The position numbers and the translations under genes were made by a program. The notes beneath the pieces were generated by a model. The model made no database searches, was not told the DNA's origin, and saw only the letters and a list, made by a program, of their open reading frames with translations. A DNA stretch of 64,000 nt from Phyllostachys edulis (Eukaryota > Streptophyta > Magnoliopsida > Poales > Poaceae), in the NCBI GenBank assembly GCA_036346405.1, contig CM070548.1:65124877-65188876 (forward strand), written 5' to 3'. How positions within the stretch are numbered: position 1 is the stretch's first letter; each line of letters opens with the position of its first letter. This document shows, in pieces, positions 11,852-21,775 of this stretch.

Positions 11852-12252
11852 ATGGTTTGGCCCTAGAGAAGATCAACCCTTACATCAAAGTGGCATCTCA
11901 AATACAAATAGGAGCTGCGAAACACAATTTTCCATTGGTCAAATGACTGTTAAAACAAATATATAAGAGCAAATTCCTAGCTCCATGGAGGTTGGAATGC
12001 GGTAATTCACTTTATCTACAATGAACATGCCTATATATCCAACTGAAATGAATAAAATGAGAAGCAAGACTTAAGGATGAGAAATACCACTACATTAATC
12101 CACTGATTGGAAAATAAGCATCAAATAACAACTCTAGAAAAGTGAAGACGGCAATTGACATCTTAAGAAAATAACTAATCACATAAAAGAACCATAATTG
12201 ACAAGAGATGAATGCAAAGTGTGGGCCAAGCCAACCAAAAGGTGGCCAAGAA
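11852..12252. other. Intergenic sequence without a gene
   Basis: The first 25 bases continue the repeat split by element 1 (see 481-580). The rest is AT-rich, with no open frame of note and no repeat I recognise. It ends in GGCCAAGAA (12244-12252), the left target duplication of the fold-back element. Confidence 0.5.
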
Positions 12253-13085
12253 GGGAGAAATTAGCTCAGTGAGATCGCGTTAGAGTATAATCGGAGGAAT
12301 GACACTCTGTTCGTGACGCACTGAAAAATAACATTACAAACACCAAAAAATTATACGAATGACATCGCCACCATTTTTTAAATATAGAAACTTAGCTCAA
12401 AAAATTGTCAATTTTTTAGAGTCTCCTGACACAGTTTAATTGCTTGGGTATTTTTTTTCAAAAATTTATACTTTCTGATTTTTGTCTTTAAAATTCATTT
12501 AAGTATACTGTTTGTAGGAATTTTTTAATATAGAAAATGAGGTCCAAACATTATGAAATTTTTAGGCTCCTTCAGAGTGTACTTGATTGTGTAATTTTTT
12601 CCTAATTTTTCAAAATTAAGTAGTGCAATTTCATAATGTCCACTATGTGAAGAGTCTAATATTTCATAATGTAAGGACATTATAAAAGTGCATTAATTAA
12701 TTTTGTAAAAATTCTAGAAAAATTACACAATCAAGTCCACTATGTAAGGTGCTTGAAAAAAATTCATAATGTTTGGACCTTATTTTCTATATTAGAAAAT
12801 TCCTAAAAACAGTATACTTAAATGAATTTTAGAGATAAAATCAGAACATATAAAGTTTTGAAAATAATACACAAGCAATTAAACTGTATCAGGAGACTCC
12901 ACAAAAAAAATGATAATTTTTTAGCTTAGTTTCTATATTTAAAAAATTCTGGAAATAGAAGTAACCGGCGGCGATATCATTTGTCTAATTTTTTGATGTT
13001 CGCGATGTTATTTTCCAGTGCATCACGAACAGAGCATCGTTCGTTCGATTACGCTCTAACTCGATGTCACTGAGCTAATTTTCCC
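12253..13085. mobile_element. Long fold-back MITE with 9-bp target duplication
   Basis: The two halves are inverted copies of each other, centred near 12670 (for example AGCTCAGTGA...GCGTTAGAG at the left pairs with CTCTAAC...CACTGAGCT at the right, and blocks such as TTTCTATATT and CAGTATACTTAAATGAATTT pair inside). Ends are GGGAGAAATTAGC and the complement GGGAAAATTAGC. The flanks are exact 9-bp repeats GGCCAAGAA (12244-12252, 13086-13094). A 9-bp duplication points to Mutator-type transposition. It has no coding capacity. The 833-bp transcript would form a hairpin with arms of roughly 400 bases. Confidence 0.88.
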
Positions 13086-13094
13086 GGCCAAGAA

Positions 13095-13569
13095 GATAAT
13101 GTTGTTGCGGACGAGTTGCATTCTCAGTGCATCGCTGTCACTATTGTTCGTCTAGCTACTCATTGTGAGACGATACATTCATCAACACGCTACTCCAACT
13201 ATCGTAGCAACACTAGACAAGTAATAATTAAGAAAGCAGTATTAAATTGCCTGGTTTTCAGTCAGTCCCCTGCCAAAAAGTGTGTAACAAAAAAAAGAGC
13301 CATTCCTTACCTGGCCATTGTACGTACTAAAACACCAGGAGAAAAAAAAAACATCTTGGTGAGGACTTAGTACCCAAACTCCTGGTTTACAGAATGAAAT
13401 AACACAGGATAAATGTACTGGAAAAGATGGCAACACTTGCCTCAAGGAGGAATCAAGCCCTTGTCCTTCTTGGCCTCTAACTAGTTTGGTCATTTATCAT
13501 GAATTTCCCTTGTCCTGGTTATGTGCAGTAGATAAAATTCTGACTAGGGAGTAATACTAAAAATTTGGA
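13095..13569. other. Intergenic sequence without a gene
   Basis: Open frames at 13116-13370 (+) and 13242-13493 (-) overlap each other and show no domain. The sequence leads into the copy of the PPR gene 3' flank that starts at about 13570, so it may be an older, diverged part of that duplication. Confidence 0.4.
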
Positions 13570-13728
13570 GGTCCACCAAGCACCTTAGCATCAGTAGGAT
13601 GAAATTGTAAGAACTAAGAGGTAAAATGCACCAACCAGCAGCTAACTGATCTGGGTACACCTCCCGGGGATTGTGTGAGTTTGCGCCCGACCAAATACAC
13701 CTTTCTCCCGCTACCGATGGCAGAGCTT
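13570..13728. repeat. Copy of the PPR gene 3' flank, left part
   Basis: It aligns with 23105-23270: AACTAAGAGGTAAAATGCACC, the CACCTCC-GGGGATTGTGT block and CCAAATACACCTTTCTCCC recur in the same order. The alignment stops at about 13728 and resumes at about 20161, so a 6.4-kb block (old repeat plus MULE) was inserted into this copy. Confidence 0.75.
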
Positions 13729-13800
13729 GGAAAAAAACACAGAGGGGCCCAATTTAACATCATAAACTTAGATTATGTATAAAAAGGGGGCTTAAAAAGG

Positions 13801-13928
13801 GGTTAGTTTACGAATTTTTATTATTATTTAATCTTTTTTAAAATTTTATTTTAAAGTTAACCTATCGCGAACTTTATTTCCAAATCTGACCCCTTTGGTC
13901 ACGCCACGGGAGGTGGCGTGACAAAACC
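13801..13928. repeat. Left TIR of the MULE
   Basis: It pairs with the reverse complement of 19955-20074: TTTAATC(C/T)TTTTTT, TATTTTAAAGTTAA-CT, CGAACTTTATTT and a TCAC-CCAC...GGTG-GTGACA module recur in order. Similarity fades at the outermost 20 bases. Confidence 0.8.
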
Positions 13929-14040
13929 ACACTGTCACACCACCCATAGCGGCGTAGCCAAAACTGCCACGCAAGCCCTCGTCCCAGCGTGAAGGGCTTG
14001 CGTGGCAATTGTCACAACACGGGCGTTGGCGTGGCAGTGG
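13895..14040. repeat. Left subterminal palindromic modules of the MULE
   Basis: Short inverted modules of the type GTCACGCCA-spacer-TGGCGTGAC start at about 13897, followed by CTGTCACACCACC, GCCACGCAAGCCCT and its inverted copy AGGGCTTGCGTGGC (about 13965-14010). Equivalent modules lie at the right end. Repeated subterminal motifs are where Mutator-type transposases bind; that role here is inference. Confidence 0.65.
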
Positions 14041-15927
14041 CGACTTAAACCCTGGGTGCCAAGCACCTCTTCATTTCTCCCCGTCTCCTCCAGCTCCCTT
14101 CTCCCGCCGCCAGCCCTCCTCCCTCCCTTTCATCTCACCGCCGGCCAATGCTCCCTCCGCCGGGCCTCCTCCTCCTGCCGCCTGCCTCCGCCCCGACGGC
14201 GGCTCTCTCCCCGGCTCTCCTCCTCAAGACCGCCCGTCCCGCCGTCGGCCCTCCTCCCTCCGGCGCCGCCTATCCTTCCCCCCACCGGCTTCTCCTAGAT
14301 TGAGGTATACATGTGTGCTTGAATATAGTTTTGTGCTTGAATGTGTGCTTGAATATAGTTTTGTGATTGAATGGATGAAGAACAATGTGGGTGATGATGG
14401 CAGAAGTGCTTCATGAAGTGACAAATGCTTCAGTCTGGGGCTGGTAGAGATTAGAATAGGAGTAGGAGGTTTCAGCTGAGAGGGTTGAGATAACCTGCTC
14501 AAACCTTAAGCCCTTGCAGTCGATTGACAACTATGTTTCCTTTATCGTGACAGTGTCCCTCCCTCTCTGTATATGTGCATATGACAGTGTCCCTGTAGTG
14601 ACTAATCTAATCAACTAGCCCAAACAGCATTAGAAGATTAGTTGGTCTATAAATACTCAATTAACAGGTTGTAATTTTTGGACAATAACAATCAGAGAGT
14701 ATAATCTAGTAGCTCTCATATATGTATGTGTGCTACGGTGAATGTCAGTGGATCTTTCATTTTGAAGGTTGGGTGGTAAATGCACTAAGCAATTAACCTG
14801 GGAATGAATACTAGTTTAGAGTTCATGTTTAAAACAGAGGATGATTTAAGATGAGCAATAAGACTCAAGGATCAAAGCATATACTGTCATGTGTTCCAGT
14901 TGGGCACTACATCGAAATAAACACTACTTTCTGATTCGTGTTATGCTGCTATGTGTTTCAATTGGTCAGTAAATTTCTCTAAGGGAGTGCCCTCTCTGAC
15001 TTATTGTTATGTTATGATATAATGGGTCGTCAGATTAGAAGAGTAATTAGAAAAGTTAATCAGCAGTTAAGTCTAGAGTATTTGATTAGTGACATTTCAC
15101 TTAGTCAATTCCATGTTGAACTAGTTGTAGTTTGATCAAGCATAATAGTAGCATGTTAATTGTATAATCAGTAAAGGAATTCAGGTAGCTAAAATGAAGT
15201 AATTAGTAAGTATTGTAAATGCAATGTATACTAGCATAGTGTTCCCCATTATCCGATGCTTAGTAGGATAAAATTATGCAAAGTTATTGTTAAAATTATG
15301 GATAATTGTTACTCATGGCTACAATATGAATTTGTTGACCTGATTTTTTTTTGCTTGTGGATGAGAAACACTAAATTATTTTCTAAATCCTAGAGGGCCG
15401 TGATCATTTTTTCCTGATGTGTTACTAAGTTGCGATACTGTTTGGATGATTTTTGCCTGTTAGTGATGCAGACAGTAATGTGCTATGGTCAGTTTGGCAC
15501 ATTTACACTTACAGAAAATTAGGACCAAGTAAGAACATGTACATTTGTTTTAGGACTTCCTTAAGCTTCTTAGAGTCACAATGTACTATTTTGTGGGTCC
15601 ACTATATGTTTTTCTGTAAGAAAAGAAAAGTGAAAGCGATATGCTTAGCTAAGAAGAGAGATTGACAGCTTTTTTTATCAGCTCTCATAAAAATAACAAT
15701 GTTTGAAGCTTTGCTTTGGCTGCACATATCTTATTCTCTTCCTGTGGCCTTGTTATTGGGTGGCATGGAACATTTGTGACGTCTTGACAGCTACATGGCG
15801 TGTAGAATTCACAGTGAGTTTTGACATTATCTCTAGAAGCCTAAAACATGATATCCCGGTTAGAAACAATTTAGCCAATTAAAGAGTTCGTTAGCGTGAG
15901 TTGTACTAACCATGCCCCCCCCTGTTG
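14041..15927 (+). other. MULE sequence upstream of the transposase
   Basis: It starts with a C-rich, low-complexity stretch (14080-14290) whose open frames (14002-14416) are composition artefacts. AT-rich non-coding sequence follows. It may hold the transposase promoter, 5' UTR and an intron, but I could not fix a transcription start or splice sites. Confidence 0.4.
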
Positions 15928-18123
15928 GTGGATCTGCCTATATCTTCCCCGCAACGTATTATTGACCTTGTGACTGATTTCAACGGCGCTGTAATGAACA
16001 ACAAGCTTGAGGAGTTGTTTCACGATGGAATAACCCGTGAAGTGGAGTCTGACGAAGGATAGAGCTCGACCGAAGACGAGGCTCCAACACCTCTTTTCTC
16101 CTTAGAGGAAGGTAGGGTTCTTCGCAGTGTAATGGGTGAGGTCCCGTTGGTGCATGCTTTGGATGATGTCAGTATGGCTGATAAGGCGGTTTGCGCTAAT
16201 GGGTTGAAGAGCAAAGATGGCCTTGCGGACTCGGAGAATGACATAATACGGAAGAACATGTTGTTTCCAACCATAGAGGACATGAAGGTTTGGCTGCAAG
16301 AATACTTAGTGCGGCACCATCGTCCGTTCATAGTGCAACACTCCGATGTGAACAAAAAGTACACCGTAAGGTGCGAAAGGGGGTGCGGATGGAAGGTATG
16401 GGGTCGCAAAACAAGGGACAAGCAATGGAAAATAGCGAATGTGAAGCAGCCTCACTCTTGTGGGACCGCACAAGCGTCCGAGGAGCACCTCCAAACGACC
16501 GCAAATTTCATTGCTAGGCGTATTATGTCGGTTGTGGCTGTCGATCCTGATGTGACCGTCGCCACCCTCATCGAGGTTATCTACGGGTTCATTAAGCACC
16601 GTGTGAAGTATGGGAAAGCATGGAGGGCAAAGCAGAGAGCGATACAGTTATTATGGGGTGATTGGAAGGAGGCTTACGGTTTGCTTCCTCGAATCCTAAC
16701 CGCTATGCAGGTCAAGAATCCGGGCATGGAGTTTTACCTTTGGCACGACAACCGTATGGAACTCGATGGAGGGGTTATGAAACATGTCTTTGGGAGGGTG
16801 TATTGGTCCTTTGGGCAATGCATAGAGGCCTTCAAACATTGCAGGCATGTCTTATCTGTTGACGCTACAGTCCTGACGGGGAAGTACTATGGTGCCTTGA
16901 TGCTCGCCGTAAGTATTGATGCGGGGGACCAGCTGATTCCATTAGCATTCGCATTGACAGAGGGTGAGAACAATGCAAGCTAGGAATAATTCCTGGATAT
17001 AATTCATCTACGCCCCGTTGGGCCAGGACGACAGGTTTGCATCGTCTCGGACAGGCACCACGGCATTCTGAACACTGTGAAGAGCAGACTTGACGGACAC
17101 CCGGATGTGCTGCACAGGTGGTGCATACGTCATTTAGCGACTAATTTCTTTAAGCAATGCAGCAGGGAAGATCTCACCAAAAAGTTCAAGCTGTTGTGCG
17201 GATGCTTGGAGAAGAGAGAATTCAAGGTCAAGTTGACGGAGCTGAGGGGACTGACCAACGAACGGGGTAACTCGTGGTTGGACGAGGTCTTGCAGCAGAA
17301 GGCGAAGTGGGCACATGCATACGATGAAGATGGCTGTCGGTATGGAATGATGACAACGAACATCTCGGAGGTGTTCAACAACGTTATTAAGGGCATCCGT
17401 GCGATGCCAGTATCTGCTATCTTGGAGTACTCGTTTCGAAAGACCAACTCGTACTTTGTGGATCGGTGAACCCGAGAAAGGGATGCATACAATGCCGGCG
17501 AGCGTTGGGGTGCGCCTACTGCCAAGCACCTTGCTATCGCGGAGACCGAGTCATGCAATCAGGAGGCGGAGGAATACGATCCCACTTTGCATATATACGC
17601 CGTTAGGGCGTACGGGGCACATTGATAGAGTCGCGAAGCGTTCTGGCGGTCGAACCATAGAGTGAACTCGATCATGGAGATCAGATTGCATGGTCCCGAC
17701 GTTGTCGCATGTCCCATGCTCTCACGCCATCACCACATCGGCGTCTTGCGTGTAAGTCACCTTACCTTCATTGCGCCAGAATTCTCGAAGCTAGCCACGA
17801 TGCGGACTTGGAATAAGAGATTCGAGCCTTACCTAGATCCCTCACATTGGCCACCGTACGTGGGGGAGGAATACATTCCCGACATAACAATGATGAACAA
17901 GAGACGCGGTCGAAGGAAGAGGAAAAGGCTTCGTAATGATATGGATCTCTCACAGCAAGGCAGTAAGGACATGTACTCTCTAGGGGACTTCAATGACGCC
18001 AGCAGCACCAACAAGTACTCGGAGTGCCACAAGCACGGACACACCAAGGCAAAGCACGTCAGTAGGGATTCCCAGCCACGCAGGGTCAGGTGGCGGCACT
18101 CACGTGTCGCCCCACCTGTTTGA
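15928..18123 (+). pseudogene. MULE transposase (mudrA type), broken
   Basis: One frame runs from about 15928 to 18123. In order: an N-terminal region; a FAR1/MuDR-like DNA-binding segment with CERGCGWKVWG and KQPHSC (about 16366-16460); the MULE DDE transposase domain with VLSVDATVLTGKYYGALMLAVSIDAG and CIVSDRHHGI (Asp residues of the catalytic set) and RWCIRH; a SWIM zinc finger; and a basic tail with WPPYVGEEYIPD and RGRRKRKRLRNDMD, typical of grass MULEs, then a knuckle-like CHKHGHTKAKH. In-frame stops: TAG 16060, TAG 16981, TAA 16987, TGA 17467, and TGA/TAG around 17623. The SWIM residues (C at 17687, then H, C, H at 17708-17725) are in a shifted frame, so two frameshifts flank them. Several stops replace expected Trp codons (ASWEW at 16981-16989, DRW at 17467). 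Confidence 0.88.
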
Positions 18124-18218
18124 GGTATCCAATGCTGTTGTTCCGCAAAAATGGTTGTTATTTATGTATATAGTACTTTCATTTGCATTTCACATATTGT
18201 TTTGAACGTCATGCCGGG

Positions 18219-18904
18219 ATGGACGACAAGCAGATGCAATGGGACCGGATCCGCGAACTAGCAAGGGCTGCTGGGGCACGGGAAGAGCGAGCAAGGGCTG
18301 CTGCGGCCTGGGTCGAACAAGAGACGCGTGCCAGGCTGGCAGCTCTCCGCAATGAGGCCCCCCTGGAGCAGCAGCGTCTTCCGAAATGTTCCAACCGAGC
18401 GTTCGCCGCAACACCCGCTAGAGGAGGAGACGCCGCCCCTCTGTTGGTGTAGGGACCCATGCAGGTTCTTCAAGTCCAAGCACCAGATTAGCCTAGGCAT
18501 GCATTACTGGGGTTGCGCGAACTACTCTAGTGACTATCCCGACCGACATTGGGACACGAGCAGTTATTGGCAGCCGGTAAGGACCAGTTACAGTGTATTC
18601 CCATACTATTTCTCATTCAAAGTACGCACTAACAACCTCTCCCGTCTACCTGTAGTCCCCGGATCCGCTATGTGACTACCTCAAGTGGATCAACCAAGAG
18701 ATCCACCTACATGACCAGTGGTCTCTCGACTTCGACGAGTGGAATGACAAAAGAGACCGCAAGATCCGGGAGGAGCGGCGCCGCAACGACGAGCAAAATG
18801 AGCACATATGTCGGGAGACGCAAGCTCATCTCGAAGTGTGCAGGCGTAGGGAGCGCGAGAGGAAGAGGGAAATGGCGGTCAAGGCCAAAGAGGCCGGCGA
18901 GTAG
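18219..18904 (+). CDS. GRF zinc-finger/coiled-coil protein, second gene of the MULE
   Basis: The ATG at 18219 opens an Ala/Arg/Glu-rich helical segment (MDDKQMQWDRIRELARAAG). A one-base shift around 18370-18430 moves to the frame with a GRF-type zinc finger, CWCRDPCRFF...HYWGCANYSSDYP (18440-18535), which follows the family pattern C-x-C-x2-C...W-C-N. The finger exon ends at 18576 before GTAAGG; a 79-bp intron (18577-18655, ending TGTAG) restores the same frame into PDPLCDYLKWINQEIH and a long Arg/Glu coiled coil ending in TAG at 18902-18904. GRF fingers bind nucleic acid in other proteins; here the role is unknown. Apart from the shift, which may be a missed small intron, it has far fewer lesions than the transposase upstream. 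Confidence 0.6.
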
Positions 18905-19710
18905 TTCAACGCTGAGCTAGCAAAGAAGGGAAAATGACCCCGATCCACGCAGTAGGTCGGACCATTTCGTACTAGTTCCCGGAAGGTCGGATTTATTTCC
19001 ATTCCAAAAAGGCGCATATGTATCGTAGGAGTACTTCGATTTGTTGCATCGTGCATGATGTTGTTTCTTATGCACGTAATCAAACCCTGTGCGCCATGTT
19101 ATTCCAAGCTTTATTATGAAGTCTATTTTAATTCGCAACTTCAAATCTCGTCGTCTTTTCGCATTCAATTCTTTGCGTAGCAAGGCATCCAACAACATAA
19201 AAAAAAACGAGTTCTGGAAGTGGGAACGAAATGATCTACGACCACAAAGTGATGAAGAGCACCACCTATCGTTCTAGTAGGATGTCTACGTATCTTTCAT
19301 CAGCGGCACTATCTAGCATATGTGCATAATTGTGCCTCATGTTGTACTACACAATCCACATATTAGTCATTTATTCCAGGATGCATTATGTATCACTTCT
19401 GGGACACGCCCTGGAAATATTGTGAAGTGTCAAATGTTTTCAAAGCACAAAAAGATGACCGGTCCATATATGTATTTACTCTCAGTTAAAAGGATGGTGT
19501 TATATTTGGTTACATAGAAAGGTCTCTATTTTCAAGTTGTGGATTGTTAAATGTTACATTTACATGGTGTTATGCATCACCGTACCTTCAATTGTTTTTA
19601 ATCTTTCAAAAAGAAGTCCCTTTGTTATCATCTTATCACAGGCTCCAAATCTATAAATCCAAATGGAATAACTGTCATAATTTACAAACAAACTACCCTA
19701 TCACGCCAAT

Positions 19711-19980
19711 CGGGATGGCGTGACACAAACGTCTTCGTCTGTTCGGACCGTCCGATTCCGATCGGACGGTCCGAACGTCTACTCCACATCAGGCTCGGGT
19801 CACGCCAAATACAAAGGCGTGACAAAGGAGACTAGTCACGCCATGGGATATGACGTGACACATGCCACGCAAGCTCCACGCCGGCACGACACACGGCCTA
19901 GTGCTTACGTGGCAACTTTGGTCACGCCGCTACGGATGGCGTGACAATGTTGTTTGGTCACGTCACTGGTGGTGGTGTGA
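19711..19980. repeat. Right subterminal palindromic modules of the MULE
   Basis: At least five modules of about 25 bp have the form TCACGCC-spacer-GGCGTGA: about 19699-19724, 19799-19822, 19835-19860, 19921-19945 and 19956-19982 (the last with GTCAC...GTGTGAC). The spacers differ while the arms are kept, which suggests selection on the inverted arms, for example as transposase binding sites. Confidence 0.7.
19741..19776. repeat. Perfect 16-bp inverted repeat in the MULE
   Basis: GTTCGGACCGTCCGAT and its exact complement ATCGGACGGTCCGAAC are separated by four bases (TCCG). It lies between subterminal modules of the MULE and would form a stable GC-rich hairpin in either strand. Confidence 0.85.
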
Positions 19981-20074
19981 CAAAAAGAGTCAAAATTAAA
20001 AATAAAGTTCGTGAGAGATTAACTTTAAAATATAATTAAAAAAAGGATTAAATAAAAAAAGTAGCTAGTTTACC
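19955..20074. repeat. Right TIR of the MULE
   Basis: Inverted partner of 13801-13928. The matching core is TAACTTTAAAATA and AAATAAAGTTCG. The outermost bases (GTAGCTAGTTTACC) match the left end only weakly. Confidence 0.78.
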
Positions 20075-20160
20075 TGTTATATTAGCATTTAACTAGTAAA
20101 ACTAAGCACTTCTTTAGCAATTTTTCTAGGGTGGGGGGCATCGCCCCCTTTGGCCCTAGA

Positions 20161-20570
20161 GAATCGTAAGAAAAGGATTGCAAGTTATAGGCAAATTGCA
20201 TGAGCAATATTCTGAGAGAAATAGTTAAATTAGCATTATGCTATAGGTATTAGAACTGAATTAGGACAGAACTTTGAACAACCATTGTTGAGCTGTGCAA
20301 CCTATTGGAGTGCACCATGGCAGACGAAAGGTGGAGAACAACTTTGTCTCTGACAATTCTAAACCTAAGCTACAAAGTATAGAAGAAGTAAAGAGAAACA
20401 TACCAACTGTACAGAAGTATGCACAATTCATGATGACTTGGGAAGCATGGAAAGCAACCAATTCAGCACTGGCCAATACAGGCAATAAGGCCCCTCAACT
20501 TCATCGCAGCATGAGAAGCATACATATTGCAATCTAAGAAAAATGGTTCTATTCCTCAATCAAGCTCCCG
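20161..20570. repeat. Copy of the PPR gene 3' end and 3' flank, right part
   Basis: It is nearly collinear with 23270-23682, for example GCAAGTTATAGG, GAACTGAATTAGG, AACCATTG, TTGGAGTGCACCATG and TCTATTCCTCAATCAAGCTC. The copied segment includes the last five codons and stop of the PPR frame. The match ends at 20570, where unrelated sequence with a start codon is joined (see 20549-20638). Confidence 0.88.
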
Positions 20571-20638
20571 TAGACGCTCTGCACCAGCACGAGCACCAGC
20601 AGCACCCACAGTTTCCTCGCAAACATTGCCTTCAGCAT
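20549..20638 (-). CDS. Small chimeric ORF: signal-peptide-like start fused to the PPR C-terminus
   Basis: On the minus strand, ATG at 20638-20636 opens a 29-residue frame that starts MLKAMFARKLWVLLVLVLVQ, a classic signal peptide (basic N-region, Leu/Val core), then ends in SLIEE and stop, which are the final codons of the copied PPR gene. Upstream there is a CT-rich leader and a CATATAG motif (about 20710), so promoter and first exon of a secreted protein gene seem to be joined to a PPR 3' UTR. The donor gene is not recognised. It could be a non-functional fusion, or an exon whose splice donor I missed. Confidence 0.35.
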   Translation of the reverse strand: MLKAMFARKLWVLLVLVLVQSVYGSLIEE

Positions 20639-21159
20639 TGTGTACGTGCAGGGAGAAGAGGGAGGGAGGAATGGAACTCGGTGAATGGTGAGACTGAGAG
20701 AGCTGAGCTATATGAGCACTGAGTAGTAGTGCTTGTCTGCTTACCTAAGAGCTATCTATATGATCGCCAAGTAATTTCAAGGATGACAAGGATCCTCCTA
20801 TATATTAGCAGACAAGCACATATGAAATGATGCTGCTATGTACATCCAAATCTTAATTCGTCAGTGCAAACTTGATGCAGAAGACAGGCCAGCTAATGAA
20901 CAAACAGAAACAATCTAATACAGGACAGAATAATTCTATTTTCTACACTGCCCCTTTCTAATTCTGATCAAAGATGCTTCGTGCCTAGCTGTGTTTGTAC
21001 TAATCCTTCTTTCCTGGGAAACAATTGTTCATGATCTATGCACTGATTGATTTATTTACGTACAACTTCAACTTTTTTTTATAAAGCTTTGCTGGTTATT
21101 TAGCACTTCTTTCCTTCTAGAGTTATGGATTATTGTACAGATGGGAAAAATCCATACAG
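20639..21159. other. Intergenic sequence; possible promoter of the chimeric ORF
   Basis: About 20639-20760 looks like a minus-strand 5' leader and core promoter (CT-rich leader, CATATAG at about 20710). The remainder is AT-rich with no frame or repeat that I recognise. Confidence 0.35.
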
Positions 21160-21775
21160 CCAAGGATGAATTGTGGTTTCAAATTTTTAAAAGCTAAGTA
21201 ATTCCCTGATGAAGAGTTCAGAGAGACTACTAGCCAGGAAGGGTCTCAAGTTTGGAAGAGCTTGCACAAAGTTAAACACTTATTTAATTGGGGTGCCTGC
21301 TTCAGTCTAAATAATGGCAAAAGTATATCTTTCTGGAAGGATGTTTGGATTGGGGAGTACCCTTTGAAAGTTCAATTCAATAGGTTGTATGATATATGTG
21401 CAGATCCTGATGACAGTGTTGCAGATTGTTATGCTGAAGGGAGCTGGGACAAAAATTTCAGAAGATCCTTTGGTGAGGCAGAGGTTCAACAATAATGGAA
21501 TCAGCTTAATGATCTGTTGAGGGGTGTCATTTTAAATAATAAACCAGATGAGATAAGATGGTCTCTTGAGGGATCAGGGGTGTTTTTGGTGAAGTCTTTG
21601 TATAGACACGCCACTTTTAGAGGGGTGACAAGCATAAGAATGCAGAAAATTTGGAAAAGCGGACTTCCTTTGAAAAATCAAAATCTTCCTGTGGCAGGTT
21701 TTTCAAAACAAAATCCCTTCTGCAAAAAGGGTTCAATTGAAATGCAATCTGAAAAGTTTCGTCTACAGGTCAGAT
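21160..21775 (+). pseudogene. LINE (non-LTR retrotransposon) ORF2 C-terminal fragment
   Basis: Frames 21262-21495 and 21517-21942 resemble the region after the RT of plant L1-type LINEs: SLHKVKHLFNWGACFSLNNGKSISFWKDVWIG, then a zf-RVT-like segment (IRWSLEGSGVFLVKSLYRH...IWKSGLPLK). A stop at 21493 and a frameshift near 21690 break it. No poly-A tail or target duplication was located, so only an internal piece is left. Confidence 0.75.

Larger units (their letters stand above)
13801..20074 (+). mobile_element. Mutator-like element (MULE) carrying two genes
   Basis: Long terminal inverted repeats (13801-13928 and 19955-20074) enclose a mudrA-type transposase pseudogene (15928-18123) and a GRF zinc-finger/coiled-coil gene (18219-18904), both plus strand. 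Length and organisation fit autonomous rice MULEs. No exact 9-bp target duplication was seen at the TIR limits I chose, which may mean the ends are misplaced by some bases or eroded. The transposase is inactive, so present movement would need an enzyme from elsewhere. Confidence 0.85.
13729..20160. mobile_element. Unclassified older repeat enclosing the MULE
   Basis: Between the two halves of the duplicated PPR flank, the outermost bases (13729-13800 and 20075-20160) belong neither to the flank nor to the MULE TIRs. The right part ends in a hairpin (GGGGGGCATCGCCCCC) followed by TTGGCCCTAGAGAA and recurs at 515-580 plus 11852-11875. The left part starts near GCAGAGCTTGG. I cannot assign a class, and no target duplication was found. 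Confidence 0.45.

Noticed and set aside
14002..14502. Pro/Ser-rich frames near the left end of the MULE
   Set aside because: They come from a C-rich low-complexity stretch with frames open on both strands and no domain or splice signals.
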